NCBI RefSeq assembly: GCF_902705855.1
Contig: NZ_CACSIJ010000012.1
Span: 376,357 to 412,671 of the forward strand
From: Zhongshania aliphaticivorans
GTDB taxonomy: Bacteria; Pseudomonadota; Gammaproteobacteria; Pseudomonadales; Spongiibacteraceae
DNA length: 36,315 bases
Reading direction: 5' to 3'
Part shown: positions 1 through 9,490 of the stretch, in pieces
Numbering within the stretch: the stretch's first letter is position 1
How the letters are laid out: each line of letters starts with the position of its first letter
Translations under genes and position numbers: made by a program
Notes under the pieces: generated by a model
Seen by the model: only the letters and a program-made list of their open reading frames with translations
Database searches by the model: none
What the model was told of the DNA's origin: nothing

Positions 1-1
1 C

Positions 2-535
2 CGCCTAAATTACTTAGACCTGCCTGACAGCCACAACAAAGAAAGCGCGCCCAGCGTTATCGTCGAAAACGAATTGGGCACTAAATGGCAGGGCACTATT
101 GTGCGTACCGAAGGGGTTCTTGATGAGCGCAGCAGAGTGTTATTTGCGGTCGCCAAAGTAGATGACCCTTACGGTGTCGAAAGTGGCGCCAACGCGTTAA
201 TGATGGGGAGCTTTGTTAAAGCACAAATAAGCGGTAAGGAAATTGAAAATTTAATCGCCATTCCACGCTATATTTTACGTACTGGCAACAAAGTATGGGT
301 ACTAGATGATCAGCAGCGCATCCGCAATCGCGATGTAAAAATACTTCATACCGAAGGAAAACTGGTCTATGTGTATGAAGGTTTAAATGATGGCGACCGC
401 ATCTGCCTCTCTACCATTCCCAATGCCGTAGCTGGCACCAAGGTAAACGTTAACGCTACTACCAATACCAGCACATTAGTCAATGCCAACGCTGACCATA
501 TCGCAGACGCCAGCCCAGAGACAAACAAACTATGA
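2..535 (+). CDS. RND efflux periplasmic adaptor subunit (MFP/HlyD family), 3' part only
   Basis: The reading frame is open from the window edge, so this is the C-terminal part (about 177 residues) of a protein that starts upstream. The visible part has the beta-barrel and membrane-proximal regions of RND adaptors, including the stretch 'GSFVKAQI' followed by 'IAIPRYIL' and a final 'LNDGDRI' turn, all usual for MexA/AcrA relatives. It ends in an Ala/Asn/Thr-rich low-complexity tail. Such adaptors are anchored in the inner membrane and connect the pump to an outer-membrane channel. The stop codon overlaps the start of the pump gene by 4 bases (ATGA), so the two are translationally coupled. The substrate cannot be told from the sequence. 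Confidence 0.88.
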   Translation, partial: RLNYLDLPDSHNKESAPSVIVENELGTKWQGTIVRTEGVLDERSRVLFAVAKVDDPYGVESGANALMMGSFVKAQISGKEIENLIAIPRYILRTGNKVWVLDDQQRIRNRDVKILHTEGKLVYVYEGLNDGDRICLSTIPNAVAGTKVNVNATTNTSTLVNANADHIADASPETNKL

Positions 536-3500
536 GCTCGTTGCCAGAGTTTGATACCAACAAGGGTATTATCCCGTGGTTTGCTCGCAATTCAGTCGCT
601 GCCAATTTGTTAATGATCGTTATTATCGCCGTTGGACTTGGCACCGCGTTTAACATTCAGCGCACCATACAACCCGATTTTGAAATAAATATTGTACAAA
701 TTACCGTCCCCTACCCTGGCGCCACGCCGGACGAAGTAGAGCGCGGCGTTGTATTAAAAATTGAAGAAGCACTCAAAGATATCGAATCGATTGAGAGCTT
801 GGAATCAACTGCTAGCGAATCAATAGCCATACTGACGGCGGAAGTCTACGAAGGCTACGACACCCTAGCAGTGATGGACGAAATTAAAAGCGCCGTCGAC
901 GGCATTGTAAGTTTTCCTGAGCAAGCAGAACGCCCCATCATCAAACGGGTCGAATTTCAAAACCACGCTCTCAACGTACAACTCTACGGTGACATCGACG
1001 AACGCGGGCTAAAAGAACTCGCTGAACAAGTCAAACTAGAACTTACCCTCGACGAAAATATCGCCTTTGTGCAAATCAATGGCGCACGGGATTTTGAAAT
1101 CAGCATCGAGGTGTCAGAAAACACCTTGCTCCAATACGGGCTAACACTCTCCGAAGTCGCAGACGCTATTCGCCGCTCCTCGCTAGATCTACCAGGTGGA
1201 TCAATCAAAACCGCCAACGGCGACATATTGCTGCGCACCCGAGGCCAAGCACGTAGCCAGCATGAGTTTGAGCGAGTTGTACTCATTACTTACCCAGACG
1301 GCACCCGCCTCACCCTTGGCGATATCGCAACGATTAACGACGGCTTTGTCGAGCAAGACGGCTTTTCATTTTTTGACAGCCAAAACAGCATCGGCCTGCA
1401 AGTATTTGCCGTTGGCAATCAAGATCTAATCAAAGTTGCTACCGCGGCCAAGCAATATGTAGAGAAAAAACGTGGCAATCTTCCCGAGGGCGTAAACATC
1501 GCCACCTGGGCGGATATTACGTTTTATCTTGAAGGCCGCATGACGATGATGATGGAAAATCTCGGCATGGGTGCCCTGCTAGTATTTATTGTGCTGGGCA
1601 TGTTCCTCAATATAAAACTCGCCTTCTGGGTAATGGTCGGCCTGCCCATTTGCTTTCTTGGCGCCTTAGTTATGATGCCTTTTGCCGGCATTAGTCTAAA
1701 CATGCTGAGCCTTTTTGGATTTATTTTAGTCTTGGGTATTGTGGTTGATGACGCCATTATTATTGGTGAAAGCGCCTATGCCGAGGCAGAAAACAAAGGC
1801 CACTCCATTGATTCCGTAATCACTGGCGCGCTGCGGGTCGCCACCCCCGCCACCTTTGGCGTGCTCACCACCATTATGGCTTTTTCACCTACGCTATTTA
1901 CCGAAGGTGCATTCTCCCCCTTCCCAGAAGCAGTCGGCTGGGTGGTTATTTTGTGCTTAAGCTTCTCGCTAATAGAATCGAAGTGGATACTACCTGCACA
2001 CCTTGCCCACAGCACCCCGGGTACCACCGGCATCTGGCTAAAGATAGATAAAATTCCGCAGTTTTTTAACGGCAAACTCAATCATTTTGTCACTGAGTAT
2101 TATCGTCCTTTTATCCACAAAGCGATCGAAAATCGCTACCTAACCGGCTCAATCTTTAGTGCGATGTTAATCATCACAATTGGCTTAATCGCGGGCGGAA
2201 TTGTTCGCTTTGTGATGATCCCTGAAGTACCGTCGGACTTCATTAAAGCCAATCTTGAAATGATTGAAGGTACCCCCGAGGCCCAAACGCGACAGGCTTT
2301 TGAGTACATGGATAAGGCGCTAACAAAGGTAGACCTCGACTATCAGCGCGAGCACCTAAACTCGTCTAACAAACGTTTAATTAGTCATGTGCAAGCCTTT
2401 GCCACATCGGGAAGAACCGTCAGCTTTATGGTGGAGCTAACCAAAAATGAACTGCGTGATATTGACGGCAACGAAATTGCGCGGCGCTGGCGTGAGGAAA
2501 TAGGCGACATTCCTGGCTCTAAAATCTTGGCAATCAGCAGCGCTGACCAAACCTCTGGGCCAGCAATATCACTTAAACTTAGCAGTAGTTCAAACACCGA
2601 ACTCGATGCCGCTGCCAAAGAAATTGAAGAAGCCTTGAGTCATTACAAAGGCGTATTCGATATCCGCAACGGCGCCAGCGCAATTCAGGATGAAATTGTA
2701 TTAGACATAAAGCCCAGCGCTGAAGTGCTAGGTATTTCCTCCGCATCCCTAGGGCGTCAACTGAGAGATGCATTCTACGGCGCTGAAGCTCAACGTATTC
2801 AGCGGGGCAATGACGAAGTGAAAGTTATGGTGCGCTACCCAAGCGAAGCTCGCACTGCCATATCTGATTTGCAAAATATGTATATTCGCTCTGCAGACAG
2901 TGCTTATGTGCCTTTAAGCAGTGTTGCAAGCATGAGCATTGAACCGGGCTTTAGTGAACGCAAGCGAGTAGATGGCGAGCGCTCTGTCACGGTTACCGCC
3001 CAAGTAGACAAAACCTATACGGCCCCTGATAAAGTCACATCAACCATTATGAACACTTTGGTAAAAGACATTTTCCCTGAAAAGTATCCTTCGGTCATTG
3101 TGCAGCTCAGCGGCGAAAGTGAGGAAAGCCGCGTACTCATGAAAAGCCTCGCCATTGGTTTTGTGCTCGCCCTATTCGGCATATATGCGCTGCTCGCTAT
3201 TCCCCTGCGCTCCTACCTGCAACCCCTCATTATTATGGGTGTTATTCCCTTTGGCATCATCGGCGCGGTGGTAGGTCACATTGTGCTTAATATGTCCTTC
3301 AGCATGATGTCTTTTTTTGGGGTCATCGCGCTATCTGGTGTGGTTGTAAACGACAGCCTCATCATGGTTGATTTTATAAACTCAGCCATTGCCCGTGGCG
3401 ACCGCCTAATTGATGCTGTGGTAGATTCCGGCTGCCTGCGCTTCCGCGCTATTTTGCTCACCTCATTAACCACATTCTTTGGGCTGCTGCCAATGCTGCT

Positions 3501-3672
3501 AGAAAGCAGCCTGCAAGCCCAGTTCGTCATTCCGATGGCGGTATCGCTGGGATTCGGCATTATCTTCGCCACTGTCATTACTCTGATTCTTATTCCCTGC
3601 TTATACATCGTCTTAGATGACGTTAAAGCATTCTTCGGCTCATCTAAAGCGCTGGCAAACAGCAGCCACTAA
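532..3672 (+). CDS. RND efflux transporter permease subunit (AcrB/HAE1-like)
   Basis: A 1046-residue protein, the usual length for RND proton-driven pumps of the inner membrane. It shows the duplicated layout: a first TM near residue 25, a large periplasmic loop, a TM block around 335-490, a second TM near 545, a second periplasmic loop, and a TM block around 870-1035. TM4 carries the paired aspartates of the proton relay ('VVDDAIII'). In TM10 the position that is Lys940 in AcrB appears to be Asn ('VVNDSLIM'), which is seen in a subgroup of RND pumps distinct from classical AcrB. The start codon overlaps the adaptor stop. No outer-membrane channel gene follows. The next gene is on the other strand and its stop overlaps this one's end by 4 bases. 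Confidence 0.93.
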   Translation: MSSLPEFDTNKGIIPWFARNSVAANLLMIVIIAVGLGTAFNIQRTIQPDFEINIVQITVPYPGATPDEVERGVVLKIEEALKDIESIESLESTASESIAILTAEVYEGYDTLAVMDEIKSAVDGIVSFPEQAERPIIKRVEFQNHALNVQLYGDIDERGLKELAEQVKLELTLDENIAFVQINGARDFEISIEVSENTLLQYGLTLSEVADAIRRSSLDLPGGSIKTANGDILLRTRGQARSQHEFERVVLITYPDGTRLTLGDIATINDGFVEQDGFSFFDSQNSIGLQVFAVGNQDLIKVATAAKQYVEKKRGNLPEGVNIATWADITFYLEGRMTMMMENLGMGALLVFIVLGMFLNIKLAFWVMVGLPICFLGALVMMPFAGISLNMLSLFGFILVLGIVVDDAIIIGESAYAEAENKGHSIDSVITGALRVATPATFGVLTTIMAFSPTLFTEGAFSPFPEAVGWVVILCLSFSLIESKWILPAHLAHSTPGTTGIWLKIDKIPQFFNGKLNHFVTEYYRPFIHKAIENRYLTGSIFSAMLIITIGLIAGGIVRFVMIPEVPSDFIKANLEMIEGTPEAQTRQAFEYMDKALTKVDLDYQREHLNSSNKRLISHVQAFATSGRTVSFMVELTKNELRDIDGNEIARRWREEIGDIPGSKILAISSADQTSGPAISLKLSSSSNTELDAAAKEIEEALSHYKGVFDIRNGASAIQDEIVLDIKPSAEVLGISSASLGRQLRDAFYGAEAQRIQRGNDEVKVMVRYPSEARTAISDLQNMYIRSADSAYVPLSSVASMSIEPGFSERKRVDGERSVTVTAQVDKTYTAPDKVTSTIMNTLVKDIFPEKYPSVIVQLSGESEESRVLMKSLAIGFVLALFGIYALLAIPLRSYLQPLIIMGVIPFGIIGAVVGHIVLNMSFSMMSFFGVIALSGVVVNDSLIMVDFINSAIARGDRLIDAVVDSGCLRFRAILLTSLTTFFGLLPMLLESSLQAQFVIPMAVSLGFGIIFATVITLILIPCLYIVLDDVKAFFGSSKALANSSH

Positions 3673-4055
3673 AAGGGCCAAAACGCCCACAGCGCAACAA
3701 TGACTGAAAACGCCGCCGCAATTAATACTGCGGCAGCGGCCACATCCTTAGCCTTTGCGACCAGCTCGTGGGTCTCGGGCACCGCCGCATCGGCCAATGA
3801 CTCCAAGGCAGTGTTCACTGCCTCAGCCATCCACACCAGGCATATTGCCAGTATCACCATCATCCATTCTATCGATTCCAAACCGGTTAATAGACCGAGC
3901 GCTAGGACGGCAAGTGTGACTACCAAATGGATACGGGCGTTGTGCTGCTCGAATATCATGGTGATCAAACCGTCAAAGGCGTAACGAAAACTATCAAGAC
4001 GCGCCCGCAGCGAAAACCGCTGATTGCGGCGACGGCGTTCTGTTTTATGCTTCAT
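3669..4055 (-). CDS. dgkA: diacylglycerol kinase (prokaryotic, integral membrane)
   Basis: 128 residues, the typical size of prokaryotic DgkA. After a basic N-terminus come three predicted membrane helices. The family signature lies around residues 77-90 ('EAVNTALESLAD'), with the conserved Glu and Asn of the active site, followed by 'KAKDVAAAAV'. The enzyme phosphorylates diacylglycerol to phosphatidic acid in the inner membrane, recycling lipid released by glycan and osmoregulated glucan synthesis. Undecaprenol kinase is the alternative substrate in this family, but that form is mainly Gram-positive. It is divergent from glpE and convergent with the RND pump gene. Confidence 0.92.
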   Translation of the reverse strand: MKHKTERRRRNQRFSLRARLDSFRYAFDGLITMIFEQHNARIHLVVTLAVLALGLLTGLESIEWMMVILAICLVWMAEAVNTALESLADAAVPETHELVAKAKDVAAAAVLIAAAFSVIVALWAFWPF

Positions 4056-4097
4056 CGCGGTACCATAAGCCCTTTAGTCTGCACAGATAGGTATATC

Positions 4098-4418
4098 ATG
4101 CCTGAGTTTAAACATATCTCACCACAAGACGCCCACGCAATGATCGAAGCGGGATGTCAGCTAGCGGATATTCGCGACGAGCAATCCTACGCGATGGCAC
4201 ATATCCCCAAGGCCAATCACTTAGACAATCACAGCTTGCAGCAATTTATTGAACAAGCCGATCCTGATCAAGCACTTATTATTTATTGTTATCACGGCAA
4301 TAGCAGTCAAAGTGCTGCGCAATATTTTGTCGAGAAAGACTTTACCGAGGTCTACAGCATGGACGGCGGTTTTGAAATGTGGCGCCAGCTATACCCGCAA
4401 AATACAGTAGCTAGCTAA
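4098..4418 (+). CDS. glpE: thiosulfate sulfurtransferase GlpE (single-domain rhodanese)
   Basis: 106 residues, matching the single-domain rhodanese GlpE (108 in E. coli). The active-site loop is 'CYHGNSSQ' with the catalytic Cys at residue 64, and the N-terminal 'ADIRDEQSYAMAHIPKA' block is typical of rhodaneses. It transfers sulfur from thiosulfate to cyanide or other thiophilic acceptors such as thioredoxin in the cytosol. The frame is open further upstream, but the ATG at 4098 gives the family's normal N-terminus ('MPEFKHIS'). The extra upstream residues would lie inside the divergent dgkA. A MITE-like element sits about 60 bases after the stop. Confidence 0.92.
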   Translation: MPEFKHISPQDAHAMIEAGCQLADIRDEQSYAMAHIPKANHLDNHSLQQFIEQADPDQALIIYCYHGNSSQSAAQYFVEKDFTEVYSMDGGFEMWRQLYPQNTVAS

Positions 4419-4483
4419 ATTTTCAACAACAAAAGTGATTCTTTTCATCCACCTGCGGGAAGATAAAAACTATCACTCTATAA

Positions 4484-4646
4484 GAGACCTTTGCACGAGC
4501 CGGTAGTTTGTTTTCTGGCGAGGAAAAAACGCACGGAAAGAGGGCGTTTATATGCCATAAATGACCGATTGAGTACGTTTTTGCCAAAAGTAGGCGCTCT
4601 TAGGCGACGCTGCCAGAGGGCAAAATAACTATCGTGCAAAGGTCTC
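4484..4646. mobile_element. MITE-like element, 163 bp, with perfect 15-bp terminal inverted repeats
   Basis: The ends are GAGACCTTTGCACGA (4484-4498) and its exact reverse complement TCGTGCAAAGGTCTC (4632-4646). The inverted repeat continues imperfectly inwards: 'TAGTTTGTTTTCTGGCGAG' on the left resembles the reverse complement of the right arm. The element is flanked by the direct repeat TATAA at 4479-4483 and 4647-4651, which looks like a target-site duplication. It has no coding capacity, so it would need a transposase in trans. The GAGACCTTTGCA-type ends recall transposases of the IS5 group, but I cannot confirm the family. It lies between glpE and fur, where its long hairpin could also end transcription of either convergent gene. 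Confidence 0.8.
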
Positions 4647-4687
4647 TATAACTCATTCAGAACACAATTAATTGCCTAGGCTTTTCG

Positions 4688-5101
4688 TCAATGACTTTTT
4701 CTCACATACAACACCAGTGTGTGATCAACTAACTCAACATTATGCTGCTGCGCGATTTCCTGTTGGCGGCGTTCGATTATATGGTCCCTAAATTCAATAA
4801 TTTCACTAGAGTCCAAACACACTATATGATCGTGATGATCTTCGCTTGCCAACTCGAACACAGATCGCCCTTTAATTAAATGACGACGCACAATTAAACC
4901 TGCCGATTCGAACTGTGTCAGCACCCTGTACACCGTGGGCAAACCGATGCTTTCACCACGCTTTAGAAAATGGTGGTAAACATCCTCTGCGCTGACATGC
5001 TGATGTTGCAAACTCATGGCTTCTAAGAGCTTAAATATCTTTATTCTAGGCAAGGTGATCTTTAATCCGACCTTACGCAGCTCGAGATTTTCTGATGTCA
5101 T
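4688..5101 (-). CDS. fur: ferric uptake regulator Fur
   Basis: 137 residues. An N-terminal winged helix ('LGLKITLPRIKIF'-like start, then 'GLPTVYRVLTQFE' at 53-65) is followed by the dimerisation and metal-binding domain with the His cluster 'DHHDH' (88-92). It is an Fe(II)-dependent repressor of iron uptake genes. The second Cys of the usual CxxC is Ser here (C95-L-D-S), and there is no Cys-rich tail. The end 'LVLYVRKSH' closely resembles the Pseudomonas-type Fur, so the missing structural-zinc cysteines are a lineage trait and not decay. Its position just downstream of the fecI-fecR-receptor unit and the Fur boxes at 15449 and near 7906 fit this role. Confidence 0.92.
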   Translation of the reverse strand: MTSENLELRKVGLKITLPRIKIFKLLEAMSLQHQHVSAEDVYHHFLKRGESIGLPTVYRVLTQFESAGLIVRRHLIKGRSVFELASEDHHDHIVCLDSSEIIEFRDHIIERRQQEIAQQHNVELVDHTLVLYVRKSH

Positions 5102-5167
5102 ATATACGCCCTTGCCATAACAATGGTTGTACTTGGCGGTGAATAGGGAATCACATTAGAGGCTTTC

Positions 5168-5208
5168 ACTTGAGAAGCAGGGGCAGAAACTGCCCCTGCT
5201 TCTCAAGT
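5168..5208 (-). terminator. perfect 19-bp stem hairpin after the receptor gene
   Basis: ACTTGAGAAGCAGGGGCAG, loop AAA, then the exact reverse complement. It begins 5 bases after the receptor stop codon on the minus strand and precedes fur. No clear T-run follows on the minus strand, so it may act as a mRNA 3' stabiliser as well as a terminator. Confidence 0.7.
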
Positions 5209-5213
5209 ATTAG

Positions 5214-7815
5214 TTAGAACGTCACGTTTACGCTCAGCCAGAAGTTTCGCGATTTATCTTTATTGTTATAGTCATCGCTAAATTCCACTTCGCCATCAGC
5301 GTCTGCATCATAAATACCATCGCCGTTCACGTCGTTAAATCGCGTGGTGTAGCTGGTGAAATCCTGATCTAGCAAATTATTAATACGAGCATTTACGGTC
5401 ACAGATTCATTAATTTTAAATGCAGCACCTAGGTGAAATACTTCGTAGTCATCGTAATATAAATGTTCACCCAAAGTGCCCACGCCACGGTAGCGATCAG
5501 AGCGCGCTTCTAAGGTAAGAAAAACATTCATACGATCATTGTATTGCCAATCCAAGGTCGCATTGGCCATATTCTCAGCGGTATTAGTTAGAGGCTGGCC
5601 TTTATTAGCCCCGCTGGTTTGCTCGCTATCGGTGTAGGTATAGTTAGCACGCAGCACCAATGCAGGCGAAATATAATAGCGGCCAGCCTTGGATTTCAGC
5701 CTTATCAATATTAATGTTTTGCGCATAGCTGGTGTAATTCAATTGCTCATACGCACCTAGATTTGCACAAGGGCGCACGCCACCGGTCTGGGAGCAGGAC
5801 AAGTTTGTTTCACCACGGGTAATCTTGTCCTTAAACTCATTTTGAAAGAAGGTGATATTAAAATTATGACCACCTATTGGCGCCTCCCAATATGCAGCAA
5901 TCTCTGTGTTAATACTGGTTTCGGGTTTCAAGTCTGGGTTGCCCACAAAAGGACTCGTGCCCTGTCCACCGAAACCTGTAATACCGTCAAATAAATCAGT
6001 GGTTTTAGGCGTTTTATAGCCCGTGCTTACGCCGCCCTTTAGAGTCCAGCTGTCGTTCAATAAATACACGCTATACAGTCTTGGGCTGGTGTTACTACCA
6101 AATAGTTTATGATCGTCGTAGCGAATACCAGCGGTGACAGTGAGCGGGTCTATGAACGTCCAGTTATCTTCAACAAACAAAGAATACATAGTGAAATCTG
6201 ATACCACGCCGGCACCCGCGCCACCGCTTTCCATACCAAACACACCGTCGTCCAGCTCACCGTCAATATATTGGGTACCAACAACTAATAAATGATCACC
6301 GGCCATATCAGTAATGGGGATGTCTAATTTCGCATCGAAGGTATATTGGCGACTTTCCATTTCCCGCTTGGGCCGTGGTAAGAATTCCGCCGCCATAATG
6401 TCACGCCGCTCGCTTTCACTCAGACCGGCGTACGCGCCAGTGCCCTCAAAAATTTCCTTCTGTAAAAGGCGCTCGCTTGCCGTTAGTGGCAGTGTTCGGC
6501 CTTTATTAGCCGTTTCAATATAAGCAAGAGACACCGCGCTGCTACCAAAGCTCCAATCACCATCGTGACTTATTGACCATTGGTCGCGGGTAAATTCCTG
6601 ATCCTTTGCGTAACCAGCGCGAGGGCGACTAGAAAACAATTGATCGACACTGTCTACCGTTCCCAATGGGAAGCTGCCGTCTGCTGATGGCGTGTTATCG
6701 TAAACCTGCTCAGATACATCGTAATCAAACACCACCGATTGTTTGTCGTCTGGCGTCCAGCTCAATCTAAAGCCCAGGCTTTTATTGGTATTGTCTACCG
6801 TCTTGCCACCGCCGCCAAAGCCCAGCGAGCGAGTTTGTAAATTACCGGCGGGATCACGCACCGAAGCATATTCAGGATTAGATGCATCGCGGTCATACAC
6901 GCTGCCACGAACAGCAAGACCGAGGGTATTTGGAATTAGCGGCCCCTGCACATTAAAATCGAGGGTTGAATCTTCACCAAACTCATCACCTTCCTGAAAG
7001 CTTCGGCTAAAGCTAATAGCGCCACCCCAGGTGTCGGTGATTTTTTTAGTGATCACATTAATCACACCACCCAGCGCATCGGCGCCGTACAACGTTGAGG
7101 CTGGGCCACGAATAACCTCTACTCGCTCAATCGCGGCCAATGGCGGAATATGATTAAACTGATTACCACCAAAGTTATTGGGGTAAATATCGCCGTGGTT
7201 ATTCTGACGACGACCATCAATGAGGATCAGAGTGTAGTCTGCTCCCATCCCCCGCATGCTGATGGTGCCTTGCCCGGTTTTATCGCGTGTTTCGCCAATA
7301 TCGACCCCCTCAAGATCACGCACAACATCTAGCAATGTCGTATAAGGGCGAGACTCAATTTCTTCGCGGTTCACCACCGAAATACTGGCTGGTGCATCAG
7401 TAATTTTTTGTTCGAAGCCCGCGGCAGACACCACAACCTTCTTTAAAGTAATCAGTTCATTCTGAGGTGCCGCCTCAGCTTGCGGCGCTGACTGAATTAG
7501 AAAGCTGCCATTTGGCTGGGCCTCTGCCTCTAAACCAGTGCCAGCCAACAAAATCATGAGCGCTTGAGGAACAGTAAAGTCACCCTGCACCCCAAAACTA
7601 CTTTTACCACGGGTTAAACTCGCCGCAGCACTAAGGTGGATGCCCGCCTGCTGCGCGAAGTCAGTCAACGACTGCGACAAATCACCTTTAGGAACATTGT
7701 ACTGAGCCATAGCTTGGCTCTGTGGGCTAGGGGATTGAGCCGCAGCAAGAGGCGAGGCGACTAACGCTGAGGCAAAAACCAGCGGTATTGCGCTGCGGGC
7801 AAGGTCAAAGTTCAT
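5214..7815 (-). pseudogene. TonB-dependent siderophore receptor with N-terminal signalling domain (FecA/CirA-like), frameshifted
   Basis: The ATG at 7815 starts a protein with a signal peptide (to about residue 28), a STN/secretin-like signalling domain (about 38-110), a TonB box region and plug ('VEVIRGPASTLYGADALGGVINV'-type block near 235-255), then the beta-barrel. The barrel frame stops at 5644. The remaining barrel, ending in a proper outer-membrane C-terminus ('FWLSVNVTF'), continues in another frame to 5214. The break lies near 5681-5692, between 'DKAEIQG' and 'RYYISPALVL'. The STN domain and the fecR-fecI genes upstream mean the receptor signals ligand binding to the sigma factor. 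The ligand is likely a ferric siderophore, and the plug resembles catecholate receptors. A sequencing error is as likely as true inactivation, because no other damage is visible. Confidence 0.85.
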
Positions 7816-7905
7816 CAAACATGTGCTCCTATTTAGATGGCTTATATGGGTCTACTTCCTATCTACCGAACAAGCCAACCAAAAAGGGAACCAATTACGA
7901 AAAGT

Positions 7906-7918
7906 AATGATAATAATT
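7906..7918 (-). promoter_or_regulatory. possible Fur box between fecR and the receptor gene
   Basis: AATGATAATAATT matches the canonical Fur operator core AATGATAATCATT at 12 of 13 positions. It lies about 90-100 bases upstream of the receptor start, just past the fecR stop. The A/T-rich context makes chance matches possible. Confidence 0.4.
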
Positions 7919-7919
7919 T

Positions 7920-8912
7920 CTATTTATTTTTAGATCGAATATGAACCCACCAAGGAGTGGGCTTATCGATGCTGATATCCAAACTAGCAGCCAGCATTTC
8001 TAGCGCGACATCAGGCTCATCTAGCGGGAAAGAACCCATCACCCGCATTTGCGCCACCTCTGATTCAACATAAATATAACCAAATCGATAGCGCTCCAAC
8101 TGGCTTATCAAATCAACTAAAGGAATATCGTTGGCTAGCAAAACATGATTCACCCACGCCTGCCGCGCCGGATCAGCGCCGCGCAAGACACCCCACTTCC
8201 CTTTTGAGAATGCAATTTGCTCACCTGTCTCGATAATACGACTCAGCCCTTGACCAATATCTATCTCGACTCGCCCTTCAAAAACAGCTAGCACACTATG
8301 ACCACGTTCCTTTGCTACCGAGAAACGAGTACCCAATGCTCGCAAGCGGCCATGCGATGTTTCTACAATTAATGGGCGATTCGAATCCGCTGCAGTATCG
8401 ATAAATATATCGCCACTTAGTAAATGGATTAATCGCTGCTCAGTGGTGTAGTGCACATCCATATGACTGGAGGTATTCAACCACGCCTTGCTACCATCAC
8501 TTAAGGCGAGTTCTTTTATTTCGCCTTTGGCGCTAGCGTAGTCAGCAATTTGCAAATACGGCGACTCAGGCAGTGTGAGCCAAGCACCACTGCCGATGCC
8601 AACAAGCACCAACATGGTTTTCAATGTACGCCGCCTTGTTACGCGCCGCTCTTGCAAACTATGAAGTGTTTCACTGGCTGGGGCACGACTCCCTGTGTCG
8701 TCATTGCGTAATTGATCAAAGCGCTTTGCGACCGATTCAATGCGCGCCCATGCTTCGCCGTGAGCAGAACTAGCTGAAATCCAGCTCTGCCATTGCTGTT
8801 TAATATCCGAAGCAAGCGCCTCATCGGCAAGCGCAGCATACCAATCTGCAGCTTCCTTTAAGTGCTGCTTGCTGACTGCAGCCTGACAATGCCCCTTATC
8901 AACGTCATTCAT
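7920..8912 (-). CDS. fecR: FecR-family anti-sigma / sigma-regulator protein
   Basis: 330 residues with the FecR layout. The N-terminal cytoplasmic domain has the Trp-rich motif ('ADWYAALAD' ... 'WQSWISAS' ... 'AWARIE'). One TM helix lies near residues 97-115, followed by the FecR periplasmic domain ('LALSDGSKAWLN', 'LLSGDIFID', 'ALGTRFSV', 'VFEGRVEI'). The C-terminal region ('DIPLVDLISQLERY') contacts the receptor's signalling domain in known systems. It spans the inner membrane and passes the substrate-bound signal from the receptor to FecI. Its start overlaps the fecI stop by 4 bases. Confidence 0.92.
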   Translation of the reverse strand: MNDVDKGHCQAAVSKQHLKEAADWYAALADEALASDIKQQWQSWISASSAHGEAWARIESVAKRFDQLRNDDTGSRAPASETLHSLQERRVTRRRTLKTMLVLVGIGSGAWLTLPESPYLQIADYASAKGEIKELALSDGSKAWLNTSSHMDVHYTTEQRLIHLLSGDIFIDTAADSNRPLIVETSHGRLRALGTRFSVAKERGHSVLAVFEGRVEIDIGQGLSRIIETGEQIAFSKGKWGVLRGADPARQAWVNHVLLANDIPLVDLISQLERYRFGYIYVESEVAQMRVMGSFPLDEPDVALEMLAASLDISIDKPTPWWVHIRSKNK

Positions 8913-9442
8913 TTTATTAATTCGTCAGCCGAAGCAAGCTCGAAGACCGCGCATTCATACATAGCTCGAGCCATATACTTTTTTACCATACGCTCAGATA
9001 CGTCAAGACGTACCGCGATTTCCCTATACGTCAAACCATCGAGCTGAGAAAAAATAAATGCCTTCGCAACCTTTTGCGGTAAACAGCGCAGCATATGATT
9101 CACGTCAGACAGCGTTTCGAGAACAATCACCGTGTGCTCAGGAGACGGCGCAAACATCTCTGGCTTGGCGGCAATTGCGTCTAACCACGCCTGCTCAACC
9201 TCGCGCCGACGCCACAGGTCAATACATAATCCCTTGGCTACCGTCGTCAAATACGCCCGAGCCCCACCAGAGTTATCAAACTCCTTAGGACGAAGTAATA
9301 AACGTATGAAGGCATCCTGCGCCAAATCAGCAGCGTCTTCCGCACAGCCTAATCGCCGCTTCAATAAGGTAAACAGCCAACCATGATGATGGCTATATAA
9401 GGTATGAAGTTGCTCGCCGTGGGCGGAGCTAGGTGTGGTCAT
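8909..9442 (-). CDS. fecI: FecI-type ECF RNA polymerase sigma factor
   Basis: 177 residues from the ATG at 9442, which has a strong ribosome-binding site (GGAGGAGCG) directly before it. A GTG 21 bases further out would put that site inside the gene. Sigma region 2 is around 20-90 ('DAADLAQDAFIRLL' ... 'YLTTVAKGLCIDLWRRR') and region 4 around 120-165 ('LDGLTYREIAVRLDVSERMVKKYM'). ECF sigma factors of this group direct transcription of the linked outer-membrane receptor. Gene order fecI-fecR-receptor and the ATGA overlap with fecR are standard for iron-starvation sigma systems. Confidence 0.93.
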   Translation of the reverse strand: MTTPSSAHGEQLHTLYSHHHGWLFTLLKRRLGCAEDAADLAQDAFIRLLLRPKEFDNSGGARAYLTTVAKGLCIDLWRRREVEQAWLDAIAAKPEMFAPSPEHTVIVLETLSDVNHMLRCLPQKVAKAFIFSQLDGLTYREIAVRLDVSERMVKKYMARAMYECAVFELASADELIK

Positions 9443-9490
9443 CGCTCCTCCCTGTCTGAGCACATTAAGTTGGGCTTATTAAATTTCGCA

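Noticed and set aside
4688-5101. Decayed Fur paralogue because of missing cysteines
   Set aside because: Pseudomonas-type Fur proteins naturally lack these cysteines and end in a similar 'LYVRK' tail, so this is a normal functional form.
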